This document shows positions 47,022 through 55,976 of a DNA stretch of 64,000 nt, piece by piece. Position 1 is the first letter of the stretch. Each line of letters opens with the position of its first letter. The position numbers and the translations under genes were made by a program. The notes under the pieces were generated by a model. The model saw only the letters and a list, made by a program, of their open reading frames with translations. It was not told the origin of the DNA and did no database searches. Source of the stretch: Lachnospiraceae bacterium (GTDB lineage Bacteria > Bacillota > Clostridia > Lachnospirales > Lachnospiraceae); contig FUZG01000005.1 of NCBI GenBank assembly GCA_900168235.1, positions 124,001 to 188,000 of the forward strand, read 5' to 3'.

Positions 47022-47315
47022 ATGGACGATTTATATTTTGAATGGGATGAACACAAAAACCAAATCAATCAGTTTAAGCATCATGTATCTTTTGAGGAAG
47101 CAACAACAGTATTTAATGATGAGCACTCACTTTTAGAATTTGATGAAGATCATTCGGATTATGAAGACCGTTTTCGTATTTTGGGACGTAGCGCAAGCGA
47201 TAATCTTTTAATAGTCGTGCACTGTATCCGCGAAGAAAACAGAATCAGAATCATTTCATCAAGAAAAGCAACGCCAACCGAGCAACGTGGATACGAAAGG
47301 AGTCTATTGTTATGA
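47022..47315 (+). CDS. brnT: BrnT family toxin
   Basis: A 97-residue RelE-fold ribonuclease toxin of the BrnT family, recognisable from FEWDEHKNQINQFKHHVSFE, the middle ILGRSASDNLLIVVH and RIRIISSRKATPTEQRGYE. There is no Shine-Dalgarno sequence; the -10 box is six bases upstream of the ATG, which suggests a leaderless mRNA. Its end overlaps brnA by four bases. Confidence 0.88.
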   Translation: MDDLYFEWDEHKNQINQFKHHVSFEEATTVFNDEHSLLEFDEDHSDYEDRFRILGRSASDNLLIVVHCIREENRIRIISSRKATPTEQRGYERSLLL

Positions 47316-47551
47316 AAAAAGATATGACTGATGAAGAATTTTTAGAAAAGGAATTTGATTTTAGCAAAGCTATAAAAAACCCTTACGCAAACAGGGTTAA
47401 AAGGACAATTACTATTAATATCGATAATAGTGTCTATGATTATTTCAAAGACCAGTCCAAAACATCCGGGATACCGTATCAGACACTTATAAATATGTAT
47501 CTCCTGGATTGCGTTCAGAATCATCGAGAATTAGACATTCAGTGGAAGTAA
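47312..47551 (+). CDS. brnA: BrnA family antitoxin
   Basis: A 79-residue ribbon-helix-helix antitoxin (VKRTITINIDNSVYDYFKDQ, then SGIPYQTLINMYLLD). The acidic N-terminal part is expected to wrap the toxin and the RHH part to bind the operator. GGAG upstream and the four-base overlap with brnT indicate coupled translation. Confidence 0.85.
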   Translation: MKKDMTDEEFLEKEFDFSKAIKNPYANRVKRTITINIDNSVYDYFKDQSKTSGIPYQTLINMYLLDCVQNHRELDIQWK

Positions 47552-47606
47552 TCAACTCACTCAGACAAGCGGAAGCGTTTGCTATTATCTGAGCTTCCGG
47601 ACAGCC

Positions 47607-47643
47607 AAAAGCCCCCGACGGCTAAACCGTCGGGGGCTCTTAT
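47607..47643. terminator. Bidirectional terminator
   Basis: AGCCCCCGACGG-CTAAA-CCGTCGGGGGCT, a 12-bp GC-rich perfect stem with AAAA on the left and CTTATT on the right. Between brnA and the convergent secreted-protein gene. Confidence 0.85.
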
Positions 47644-47673
47644 TCAAGTTCTTAAATCCTTTTCAGGTTTTAA

Positions 47674-48519
47674 TTACTTAACCTTTGCAGGCTTAACTTC
47701 AACAGAACCTGTGTAGTTCTTGTTGAGCTCGTTTGTAGAGATAACGATCTTATTGTCGCTAAGCTTTACTACGAAGAAGTCCTTAGCCTTCTTAGCGTTT
47801 GCATCGTTCTTAGCGTTCTGCTTAAGAGTGATCTTCTTATCCTTGCCGCCTACGCTGTAAACAAGTGTAGCGCCAGAAAGCTTGTCGTTCTTTGTTGCGA
47901 ACTTCTTAGCAGAAACCTTCATGCCAGACTCAGAAACTGTGGAAAGGTTAAGCTTCTCGATTGTGAATGTGAAAGCGTTCTCCTTTTTCTTAGCAGCCTT
48001 TGTAAGAGTCTTTACATCATCCTTGTTGTTCTTCTTCCATTCCTTGTTGAAGTTGAGCTTAAGAGTGAATGTAGCATCACCAGCATCCTTGTTGTTCTTG
48101 AAAGCAACCTTTGTCTTAGCTGTGTTAAGGGCATCCTTTGTTACGTCCTCACCAAGAGCACCGTTCTCAGAGATCTTGCAAACGCTTACTGTAACCTCAA
48201 CATCGTTAGCCTTAGACTTAGACTCCTTCTCAGCCTTTGAAACATGCTTTCTGCCGTTGAAGGAAACCTTCTCTGTGTAAGTTACAACTACCTGATAGTT
48301 CTTAGAAGCTACCTTGGAGTTAGAAACAGTAACCTTGGAGTCAGAAACTGAACCCTCAGATACTGTCGGAGCAGATGCTTCGTTCTCAGCAGCAACTTCC
48401 TCAACTACAGCTTCCTCAGCAACCTCAGCGATTTCCTCTGCGTATGCAGCTACGTTCATGGACAGAGCCATAGATGCAGCGAGCAGAAGGGAAACTACCT
48501 TTTTCCAATTCTTTCTCAT
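47674..48519 (-). CDS. Secreted Lys/Asn-rich protein of unknown function
   Basis: A 281-residue protein with a clear Sec signal peptide (MRKNWKKVVSLLLAASMALS, cleavage after AYA near residue 27). An acidic low-complexity stretch (EEIAEVAEEAVVEEVAAENE) follows, then about 220 residues of beta-rich sequence with very high Lys, Asn and Thr/Val content and a single Cys (about 113). No sorting signal or anchor is seen at the C terminus. Family unknown. Codon use is strongly biased to a few codons (AAG, AAC, GTA), as in highly expressed genes. Confidence 0.75.
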   Translation of the reverse strand: MRKNWKKVVSLLLAASMALSMNVAAYAEEIAEVAEEAVVEEVAAENEASAPTVSEGSVSDSKVTVSNSKVASKNYQVVVTYTEKVSFNGRKHVSKAEKESKSKANDVEVTVSVCKISENGALGEDVTKDALNTAKTKVAFKNNKDAGDATFTLKLNFNKEWKKNNKDDVKTLTKAAKKKENAFTFTIEKLNLSTVSESGMKVSAKKFATKNDKLSGATLVYSVGGKDKKITLKQNAKNDANAKKAKDFFVVKLSDNKIVISTNELNKNYTGSVEVKPAKVK

Positions 48520-49069
48520 TTCCTTTTCCTTCCTCTCTCTTTATAGTGTAGATGAATTGATTTATCTATGTAAAACCCGCCGTGATCTGTGTGTGCCCGC
48601 ATACCACAAGCGAATACATAGAACGTGATGTTTTATAATCTCTCGATGAATGTAAATCTTTAAGTTTTAATGCGGAGACATGTGCACATTAAAATTTATC
48701 ATTCATATAAAGAGAGATTTATCTGAAAGAAACTTCATGTCCCCGCAGGTAAAACTCATACTGTACATACGGATTATAGTAACCCGTCTTAAACATGTCA
48801 ATCGGTTTCATACAGTTTTTTCCAAGGATTCCTTAATAAAATCTTAATTTGTATACAGTATTCATTAAGAAATGCCGATTTGATGCATGTTGCGATTGTA
48901 TACACGATGCAAATTTCTGTTATGTTCTTTTTTCTGAACATTCCGAAAATTCACAACTGTTATAAAGTACCGCACATATTTCAGTTGGATTTAAATATTT
49001 TTTCATCTTCAGAATTTCTTAAGAAAATTTATTGTCACCACGAATGTCACCCAGTGTTTACATTTATAG
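48520..49069. other. Intergenic region with inverted repeats, no gene
   Basis: About 550 bases without a convincing gene. TGCGGAGACATG (48671-48682) and CATGTCCCCGCA (48736-48747) form an 11-of-12 inverted repeat, and TTTTAATG/CATTAAAA lies within the left arm. The rest is AT-rich and contains the promoters of the flanking divergent genes. Confidence 0.5.
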
Positions 49070-49098
49070 TTGACATTACTCAAAAGCCCTCGTATAGT
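49070..49098 (+). promoter_or_regulatory. bioY promoter
   Basis: TTGACA (49070-49075), 17 bases, TATAGT (49093-49098), about 40 bases before the start codon. No convincing biotin repressor box was found. Confidence 0.7.
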
Positions 49099-49140
49099 AG
49101 ACCTCGACATCACTATATACTCACAAGGAGAACACAGATC

Positions 49141-49707
49141 ATGGCAGATCAGACTTCAACAAACACTATCACTAATCCTATGGCAAAGACCCGAAGACTC
49201 GTGACAAACGCTCTTTTTGCCGCCCTTCTTGCGATCTCAGCCTATTTCAGTTTTTCTCTTCCTCTTCCGGGTGCACCTCATGTGACCATGCAGAACTTCT
49301 TCGTATTTTTGATAGCTCTGCTCTTTTCCGTACCTGATTCAGTCCTTATCGTACTCGTATGGATGCTTCTCGGTGCCATCGGACTTCCGGTTTTCATCGG
49401 AGGCGGTGCAGGACTCGGATACCTCATCCAGCCCTGGGGCTTTTATACTGTAGCTTTTCTCTTTACAGCGGCTCTGCTCCCTCTTATACGAGGTAAACTT
49501 TATAATAGGATAAGATTCACCATCGCAGCCCTTATAGGTATGCTGGTCATCGATCTTTCCGGCATGTTTTACCTCATGGCAATGAATCATTATGACCTCA
49601 CAACAGGTCTTACAATCGGTTTCCTGCCGTTTCTTCCGCTTGATATTCTGAAAGCCATCGTTGCAGCCCAGATAGTACCTGCTTTCCGGAGGTTAATTAA
49701 CAGCTAA
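49141..49707 (+). CDS. bioY: Biotin ECF transporter S component BioY
   Basis: A 188-residue membrane protein of six helices that binds biotin and docks on EcfA-EcfT. Typical motifs: LPGAPHVTMQNFFVFL, GLPVFIGGGAGLGYLIQPWG and FLPLDILKAIVAA. The ATG at 49141 has AAGGAG upstream and follows a good promoter; longer in-frame starts lie upstream of that promoter. No bioM or bioN is adjacent, so it must use the shared ECF module at 9.1-11.7 kb. Confidence 0.93.
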   Translation: MADQTSTNTITNPMAKTRRLVTNALFAALLAISAYFSFSLPLPGAPHVTMQNFFVFLIALLFSVPDSVLIVLVWMLLGAIGLPVFIGGGAGLGYLIQPWGFYTVAFLFTAALLPLIRGKLYNRIRFTIAALIGMLVIDLSGMFYLMAMNHYDLTTGLTIGFLPFLPLDILKAIVAAQIVPAFRRLINS

Positions 49708-49820
49708 CGTAAAATTGGGGAGTATTTTGTACAGAATTTTGTTCATATCTCTTACCAGTCCGATTTATGCCGATACAGTAGTCAGATACGGTGTTTTTTC
49801 TGATTACTGTGAGGTCGGAC

Positions 49821-51278
49821 ATGGTTCATAACCGCTATATCATCATAAGCAACATCATGCTCATAATCCTGCTGCTCATAGGCTTTACGCTTATAGAGCT
49901 CAGCAGCGTCCAGCAATACAACACTATCGTCGACCAGAAGATCGAGAGCGATCTTTACCAGACTGCACTTACAATAGAATCCGATCTTGAAAATTCGGCA
50001 AGTGTCCAGCTTGCTGTTGCTTCCTATATGGCTAAGGATGATACTGTGCGCCACTGGCTTGAAAACGAGCGTTATGCCAGCACCGCAGCAATCATTCACT
50101 ATTTAGCTGAAAAAAGCAAAGCTTTCGGCTATGACAGAGCCTTCATTATTTCCGAAGAGTCCCGTGACTTCTATTATGACAGAGGATTCTTACGCAGAAT
50201 GAATCCAAATGATCCAAGAGACCGCTGGTACGACCTTTTCACCAGATCCGGCATAACAAGCCACGTTCTCATTAATCTCGACGAATCTAATGACTATGCC
50301 TTATCTATATTTACTGACTGCCGTGTAGAGGATAAACAGGGAAAACTCCTCGGCATCATTGGTATAGGTAAGAACCTCGCCCCTCTTTGGGAAATATTTG
50401 ATGAAAAAGAGAAAGTTCTTGGTCAAAAGATCTATATCACGCCGGTAGGAGAGATAAGAACTTCACTCAATACCAGTATAGGACACTATGTACTCCATGA
50501 AGACCTTATGGAAAAGCTCGATATAGACGAAGATCTGCTTGAAAATTCCACCACCGGCGGAACTTTTTCTACTATAGGAAATCAGCGTATCTTTATAAAA
50601 AGAATTGAAAGATTTGGCTGGAATATCATCGTTACCCAGCCCGACGTAAGCCTCATAGATACACTGCTGGCAAGTTTCCGCACCAATTCCGTATATGTGG
50701 TAATGCTCAGCGTACTTCTGGTGCTGATGTCTGTCCTCGGTATGAGGCGTATAAACCGCAAGCTCCACCAGCTGGAGAATATCGATTCTCAGACAGGTAT
50801 TCCAAACCAACTGTTATTCTCTGACCAGTTTAAGGCCCTCAACGCCTCTGAATTTTTGAATCCATGCAGTTTCTTCACTCTTACCGTGGATGATCTGGAT
50901 TCTATTTCAGAGGATCTCGGTATCGCGTACCAGAATGCGATTCTTAATATCGTGTCTGACGAACTCATGAAGATCACGGATCAGCACGGTATCATAGGAC
51001 GTTGGGAACGGCGCGAGTACATAGGCTGGCTCGATATGAGTCCTGACAACGCCTATAAACTCCTGCTCCGCCTGAACCTGCGCCTGAGCGAAAGAGACAA
51101 AAAAATTCCGATACAGGTAAGTATCGGAATCACTAACGCACGCAATAACCGCAATCTCCCGATCCTCGCCATGCAGGCAGAGCGTGCCATGTACCGCTCC
51201 ATAAGGAACGGTTCAGGTCTGTGCACGATCTATGACCCGGAGATCGACGGTATTGTTTCTATTATTGCCGCAGACTGA
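49821..51278 (+). CDS. Membrane sensor with Cache domain and degenerate GGDEF domain
   Basis: A 485-residue protein: first membrane helix (about 10-28), extracellular dCache-type sensor region (about 35-285), second helix (about 293-312), then a GGDEF-fold domain starting DSQTGIPNQLLFSDQF. Where the active site should be it reads GRWERREYIGW, so both Gly and the catalytic acidic pair are lost; it cannot make c-di-GMP in the normal way. It may be a receptor or scaffold. The ATG at 49821 has GAGG upstream; the GTG at 49791 has none. GCCGATAC, like a sigma-D -10 element, lies at 49769. Confidence 0.8.
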   Translation: MVHNRYIIISNIMLIILLLIGFTLIELSSVQQYNTIVDQKIESDLYQTALTIESDLENSASVQLAVASYMAKDDTVRHWLENERYASTAAIIHYLAEKSKAFGYDRAFIISEESRDFYYDRGFLRRMNPNDPRDRWYDLFTRSGITSHVLINLDESNDYALSIFTDCRVEDKQGKLLGIIGIGKNLAPLWEIFDEKEKVLGQKIYITPVGEIRTSLNTSIGHYVLHEDLMEKLDIDEDLLENSTTGGTFSTIGNQRIFIKRIERFGWNIIVTQPDVSLIDTLLASFRTNSVYVVMLSVLLVLMSVLGMRRINRKLHQLENIDSQTGIPNQLLFSDQFKALNASEFLNPCSFFTLTVDDLDSISEDLGIAYQNAILNIVSDELMKITDQHGIIGRWERREYIGWLDMSPDNAYKLLLRLNLRLSERDKKIPIQVSIGITNARNNRNLPILAMQAERAMYRSIRNGSGLCTIYDPEIDGIVSIIAAD

Positions 51279-51309
51279 GTATTATCGCAGGCTGAGCAGG
51301 CTTTGACAT

Positions 51310-51792
51310 TCACCTGTTATTAATTGTTTCAGGGTACATGTCGTGCTGTGCCAGTCTGTCCCAGGCTGCCTTTTCCCACTTTGTGCCTTCCTTGCCGTGG
51401 TTGCAGTAAGGATCGATGGATAGACCGCCTCTCGGCAGGAACTTGCCCCATACTTCGATGTACTTCGGATCAAGGAGCTTTATGAGGTCGTTCATGATCT
51501 CATTTACAACATCTTCATGGAAGTCACCGTGATTTCTGAAGGAGAAGAGATAGAGCTTCAGGCTCTTGCTCTCGACCAGCTTCTTATCCGGTACGTAGGA
51601 AATATAGATAGTTGCAAAGTCGGGCTGTCCTGTGATGGGGCAGAGGCTTGTAAACTCAGGGCAGTTAAACTTTACAAAATAATCATTTTCCGGATGACGG
51701 TTGCTGAATGACTCGAGTACGCTCGGGTCATATTCATATTTATACTTTGTCTCCTGATTTCCAAGGAGTGTCAGATCTTCTTTTTCTCTCAT
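51310..51792 (-). CDS. queF: NADPH-dependent preQ0 reductase
   Basis: Reduces the nitrile of preQ0 to the amine of preQ1. The 160-residue short (type I) form has the nucleophilic Cys in [17 protein letters not shown] and the substrate motif [20 protein letters not shown]. Last gene of the queuosine operon. Confidence 0.96.
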   Translation of the reverse strand: MREKEDLTLLGNQETKYKYEYDPSVLESFSNRHPENDYFVKFNCPEFTSLCPITGQPDFATIYISYVPDKKLVESKSLKLYLFSFRNHGDFHEDVVNEIMNDLIKLLDPKYIEVWGKFLPRGGLSIDPYCNHGKEGTKWEKAAWDRLAQHDMYPETINNR

Positions 51793-51824
51793 TTTGTCTG
51801 TCCTTTCAGGTATTATATCGCGTG

Positions 51825-52508
51825 TTATGCAAGTGCCGGGTCCTTTACGCCGTTTGCTTCAAATGCTGCTGCCCTGTCAATGCAGGTTCCGCACTTTCCG
51901 CAGGGCTTGTCATGACCTTCATAGCAGGACCATGTGAGCTCATAGGGAACCTTAAGCTCAAGTCCCAGCTTTACAACTTCAGCCTTATTTATATTTACAA
52001 AAGGTGCTTCGATTCGGAGCTGATGACCTGAACCCTCATAGATCGCTGTATTCATGGCTTCATTAAATGCAGGGGAGCAGTCAGGGTATGCAAATCCTGC
52101 TGAATCGTCCGCATGAGCGCCGTAGTAGATCACGCTGCATCCCTTGCTGAGAGCGATACTCGCCGCAGTTGAGAGAAACAGGCCGTTTCTAAAAGGCACA
52201 TAAGTGCTCACAGGTACCTCACCCTCAGTGTCCTTTATCTGCTCGGAATAAGCTTTTTCAGGAATCGCCTCAGTTGACTGCTTTAAGAGGGAACAGTTGC
52301 TGTACTCAAAAATCTTACTAAGATCCATGAAAAGCTGCTCGACGCCATAGTACTCTGCAACCGCCTTTGCGGCCTCGATCTCTTTATCGTGCTTCTGACC
52401 ATAAGATACAGAAAGTGTTATTACATTCTCAGCACCGAACTTTTTTACTGCGAGTCCGAGTGCTGTTGTGGAATCAACACCTCCGCTTGATAAAACCATT
52501 GCTTTCAT
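51825..52508 (-). CDS. queC: 7-cyano-7-deazaguanine (preQ0) synthase
   Basis: Converts CDG to preQ0 with ATP and ammonia. 227 residues; P-loop [13 protein letters not shown] at the start and the zinc site [16 protein letters not shown] near residue 195. Confidence 0.96.
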   Translation of the reverse strand: MKAMVLSSGGVDSTTALGLAVKKFGAENVITLSVSYGQKHDKEIEAAKAVAEYYGVEQLFMDLSKIFEYSNCSLLKQSTEAIPEKAYSEQIKDTEGEVPVSTYVPFRNGLFLSTAASIALSKGCSVIYYGAHADDSAGFAYPDCSPAFNEAMNTAIYEGSGHQLRIEAPFVNINKAEVVKLGLELKVPYELTWSCYEGHDKPCGKCGTCIDRAAAFEANGVKDPALA

Positions 52509-52554
52509 TGACTTTTCTCTCCCATCAAAGATACAGTTTTTTGTACACTAAAAC

Positions 52555-53124
52555 TTATTTCAGATAGAGCTGGAGCGCAGGATCTGTTCTGAAACGTCCT
52601 CTGAGCTCTGCTGTAAAGGTCTTTGCGTTCTCTTTCTTTATACCTCTTGCGGATACGCAGCTGTGGCATCCTTCGATGGTCACTGCGATGTCTTCCGTAC
52701 CGGTTATCTCAGAGATAACATCTGCTATATCACTGCCGATCTTCTCCTGAAGCTGGAGTCGCTTTGCCACCATATCGCACACCCGCGCGATCTTTGACAA
52801 ACCGATCACCTTTCCCTTCGGGATATATGCGACACTTGCCTTCATATCATACATGAGTGCCATATGGTGCTCGCAGTATGAAAAGATATCGATATCTTTC
52901 ACGACCACGACACGGCCGGAATCATTACTCTCAAAGCCTTCTTCAAAGCACTTATCAAACATCTGCGCGATCTCATGGTTTGTATAGTTCATTCCGGCAA
53001 AGACTTCTTCATACATAGCAGCAACACGTGCCGGAGTATCCTTAAGTCCCTCACGGTCCGGATCATCTCCAAGAGCCACGAGGATACCTCTTATATGCTC
53101 TTCTATTGCTTTTGTATCTATCAT
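52555..53124 (-). CDS. folE: GTP cyclohydrolase I
   Basis: Opens GTP to dihydroneopterin triphosphate, the first step shared by folate and queuosine synthesis. 189 residues; zinc ligands in YCEHHMA (Cys, His) and the late [11 protein letters not shown]. Its place inside the que operon says it serves preQ1 synthesis here. Confidence 0.96.
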   Translation of the reverse strand: MIDTKAIEEHIRGILVALGDDPDREGLKDTPARVAAMYEEVFAGMNYTNHEIAQMFDKCFEEGFESNDSGRVVVVKDIDIFSYCEHHMALMYDMKASVAYIPKGKVIGLSKIARVCDMVAKRLQLQEKIGSDIADVISEITGTEDIAVTIEGCHSCVSARGIKKENAKTFTAELRGRFRTDPALQLYLK

Positions 53125-53126
53125 TT

Positions 53127-53780
53127 TCAGACTCCTCTTTTTTCCGGATCCCAGATCACCTTATGTATCTGAAGCTGGAGTCTCACTCCGTTCATCCGGT
53201 TTCCTGTAATAAACTCTACGATCTCAACAGGCTCAATACTTCCAAATATAGGACTGATGTAAACGTGACACCTGTGGGTCAGGTCGTACATATCGATAAC
53301 TTCCTTCGCACGGACAAGATCCTCATGGCTTCCCGCAACGAATTTCACAGTGTCACGGCTTGTAAGATGGGAAAAGTTCGTAAATATCATGCCCTTTTCG
53401 CATCCGCTTCCCGGAAGCTTGTAATCCATGGTAAATGAAGGTCTGGGATCACCTGTGAAAGGCTCGATATCAACAGCACCATTTGTCTCTATCTCAACCT
53501 CATTTCCGTTATTGATAAGGACTGTTATCAGTTCTCTGATATCCTTCTGAAGAAGGGGCTCTCCGCCCGTCAAGGTAACATTTGTTATCCCTGTAGAAGC
53601 CACATATTCTGCGATCTCCGCAGGTGTCTCATCTGTGTACGGACAGTTCTTCTCATTCGCCCATTTTGTGTCACAGTATGTGCAGGCAAGATTACATCCC
53701 TGAAATCTTATAAAAACCGCAGGTTCTCCGGCTTTAACGCCCTCTCCGTTTATGCTTACAAATTTTTCTACAACTCTCAT
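53127..53780 (-). CDS. queE: 7-carboxy-7-deazaguanine synthase (radical SAM)
   Basis: Radical-SAM ring contraction of CPH4 to CDG. 217 residues; [12 protein letters not shown] carries the three cluster Cys in the usual CX3CX2C form, with TGGEPLLQ later. It starts nine bases after queD and stops two bases before folE. Confidence 0.95.
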   Translation of the reverse strand: MRVVEKFVSINGEGVKAGEPAVFIRFQGCNLACTYCDTKWANEKNCPYTDETPAEIAEYVASTGITNVTLTGGEPLLQKDIRELITVLINNGNEVEIETNGAVDIEPFTGDPRPSFTMDYKLPGSGCEKGMIFTNFSHLTSRDTVKFVAGSHEDLVRAKEVIDMYDLTHRCHVYISPIFGSIEPVEIVEFITGNRMNGVRLQLQIHKVIWDPEKRGV

Positions 53781-53789
53781 GCTCTTACT

Positions 53790-54209
53790 TTATTCCTCAT
53801 AAGCCGCGCAGTTATTAGGAGTCTCATAAACCTCTATCCTGTGCACATCAAAACCTTTTTCAGTAAGTTTTTTATAAAAATATTCTGAGAAGTTCTCAGC
53901 AGTCGGACGGAAAGGAACTTCGTTAAGAGCGAAGCCTTCTTCACGGAGCGCTTCAAGGGTCTTTTCCTTAAGAGAATCCTTTTCATAGATAAAGCTGTGA
54001 TCCAGAGCGTCGCAGGCACCTTTAAGCGCCTTTTTTAACTCGGAAAAATCTACCAGCATACCGCGTTCCTGACGGTCTTCGCTTAACTTTTCTCCCTGTA
54101 TCTCAGCGATCACTCTCCAGCGGTGACCGTGGATATTACTGCATTTTCCCTCGTAGCCTTTAAGGAAATGAGCTGCATCAAAAGCTGATTCTGTCTTAAG
54201 AAAGTACAT
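53790..54209 (-). CDS. queD: 6-carboxytetrahydropterin synthase
   Basis: Makes CPH4 from dihydroneopterin triphosphate. 139 residues of the PTPS fold; zinc histidines in FDAAHFL and NIHGHRWRV, catalytic region with ALDHSFIYE and the late VYETPNN. First gene of the operon; GGAG precedes the ATG. Confidence 0.95.
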   Translation of the reverse strand: MYFLKTESAFDAAHFLKGYEGKCSNIHGHRWRVIAEIQGEKLSEDRQERGMLVDFSELKKALKGACDALDHSFIYEKDSLKEKTLEALREEGFALNEVPFRPTAENFSEYFYKKLTEKGFDVHRIEVYETPNNCAAYEE

Positions 54210-54235
54210 AATTTCTCCTGTTTATCTATAATTAA

Positions 54236-54389
54236 ACATAAAAATCCCTGCGCTTTTACACGCAGGGACTGGTGGTCAAAAATATAAAACAATCATCAGT
54301 CCCGGTTTTATTTTTCGACAGGAGGGTACAAATGAACTGTCGTTATGCGATTCGCAAGGGATTATACTCTTAGAATCAGCCTATGTCAA
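54236..54389 (-). promoter_or_regulatory. que operon promoter with preQ1-I-like riboswitch and terminator
   Basis: Minus strand TTGACA (54384-54389), exactly 17 bases, TATAAT (54361-54366). The RNA then has stem CGACAG (54337-54342) / CTGUCG (54316-54321) with a loop starting UUC and containing UACCC, followed by an A-rich tail (54303-54315): the layout of preQ1 class I aptamers. GGGACTG (54297-54303) can pair with CAGTCCC (54265-54271) as antiterminator, competing with terminator stem CCCTGCG/CGCAGGG (54246-54267) and its T run. The context, preQ1 synthesis genes, fits. Confidence 0.75.
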
Positions 54390-54393
54390 ACAA

Positions 54394-55752
54394 TCATCTC
54401 GTTAAATTTTTTATCCACTTGTATTTTTTGAAGTGATGCATGACCCACGGTATCTTTCCGACTTCATCAAGACAGGTGCAGGCGTATACTGCGAGAACAT
54501 GCCAGTGCAGGATGAATGCGCCGAGACATGCCACCGGGATCGCTACTATCCACATGGAGACCACAAGTGAATATACATCAAACTGTGTATCTCCTCCTCC
54601 ATCAAAAATGCCATTGATAACAACTGTATTTACACATCTGCCTATCATATAAAATGAAGTAATGGCAAGCATGCCGTACAAAAGCTTCTTTGCTTCGGGC
54701 GTAAGGATCATGAACTCCGCAACCGCAGGAGTCACAGCAAGAATGATCAACATAGTCAGGATGCCTGTGAGCCATGACAGGTCACGAAGGTAATGCCCAT
54801 ATTTTCGCGCCTGCTCCATTTTTCCCGCACCAAGCTCATATCCAAGCATGATACCGCCTGCACTTGCAATACCGTTACAGAAACAGCATGTCAAGTCACG
54901 GACCACCGCCGCCACTGAATTTGCCGCTGCCGCATCTGCTCCGAGATGCCCCATTATGGCTGTATATGAGGTAAAGCCCACACCCCACAGCAGACACGCA
55001 CCGAGTATCGGCGCTGCGATCTTAAAGAAGTCTTTCTCAAGGAGCCTGTTCCTCTTAAATATCCGCTTAAAATCCGGATGTATAAAGCCTTTCTGATACG
55101 ACGAGATTACGCACCAGACAAGTTCTATAACACGCGATATCAGTGTAGCAAGTGCCGCCCCTTCCGCTCCCATGGCGGGACTTCCAAATAATCCAAAGAT
55201 AAAAACGGCATTGAGTATGATATTTATGACCACCGCAGTTCCCGATATGAGAGCTGTCCGTCCCGCGCGCTCAGAAACCTTCATCATCGCAAGGTATACC
55301 TGTGAAAATCCGGTTATGAGATACGACCATCCGGCGATCCGGAGATACTTACATCCTATCTCAGAAAGCACAGGATCATTCGTGAAAAACAGCATGAGTA
55401 CCCATGGGATAACTATGCACGCTGCAGCAAAAGCAATATCCACGATCCCCACCAGATTCAGCATCAGGCTGTAGATATCATTCAGGGTCTCTTTATCCCG
55501 CTTTCCCCAGTACTGGGCGCCAAGGATAACACCTGTTGACGTTGCAGATGCAATGAACATGTTCAAGACAAACTGAACCTGCGTCGCAAGAGAAACTGCT
55601 GCCATGGAGTTCTGATCCAGCCGCCCCAGCATAACAGCATCCGCAGCAGCGACAGATGCCAGCAGCAGGTTCTGCACGGCTATAGGAAACATTAATGTAT
55701 TTAATTTTGTAATAAACTTCCTGTCTCTGAAAATCTCCAGGATCGCTTTCAT
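54394..55752 (-). CDS. MATE-family efflux transporter
   Basis: A 452-residue membrane protein with 12 helices and the two-fold repeated MATE architecture (AVQNLLLASVAAADAVMLGR near the N terminus; CNGIASAGGIMLGYELGAGK in the second half). Exports a drug or metabolite using an ion gradient; substrate unknown. It ends just upstream of the que promoter. Confidence 0.9.
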   Translation of the reverse strand: MKAILEIFRDRKFITKLNTLMFPIAVQNLLLASVAAADAVMLGRLDQNSMAAVSLATQVQFVLNMFIASATSTGVILGAQYWGKRDKETLNDIYSLMLNLVGIVDIAFAAACIVIPWVLMLFFTNDPVLSEIGCKYLRIAGWSYLITGFSQVYLAMMKVSERAGRTALISGTAVVINIILNAVFIFGLFGSPAMGAEGAALATLISRVIELVWCVISSYQKGFIHPDFKRIFKRNRLLEKDFFKIAAPILGACLLWGVGFTSYTAIMGHLGADAAAANSVAAVVRDLTCCFCNGIASAGGIMLGYELGAGKMEQARKYGHYLRDLSWLTGILTMLIILAVTPAVAEFMILTPEAKKLLYGMLAITSFYMIGRCVNTVVINGIFDGGGDTQFDVYSLVVSMWIVAIPVACLGAFILHWHVLAVYACTCLDEVGKIPWVMHHFKKYKWIKNLTR

Positions 55753-55890
55753 ATAGTTATACCTTTATCCCATAAAATTCACACAAATAAGGTGCTCCGA
55801 CAACAATATCATTAACAGTCATTGCTATCAATACGCAACCATGCACGAATTTTTGTCGATTTTTTTGTCCTTTATTAATCTTGTGACACT

Positions 55891-55898
55891 GCCGATAT
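55891..55898 (+). promoter_or_regulatory. Sigma-D-like -10 element before the PilZ gene
   Basis: GCCGATAT, identical to the preferred -10 sequence of flagellar sigma-D (sigma-28) promoters, about 75 bases before the start codon. The -35 side is only TTTAT/TTAA-like, not a clean TAAA at 15 bases, so the assignment is tentative. Confidence 0.45.
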
Positions 55899-55976
55899 AG
55901 AGTATGAAAATCTAGAGGATCATTATGCGCGCTTAGCCATACTCTTAGTATCTGTAATAAAAGGGGGAGCATGCGA

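Noticed and set aside
49000-49070. Biotin repressor (BirA) operator before bioY
   Set aside because: TTGTCACC and GTTTACA are present, but spacing and halves do not match the known operator.
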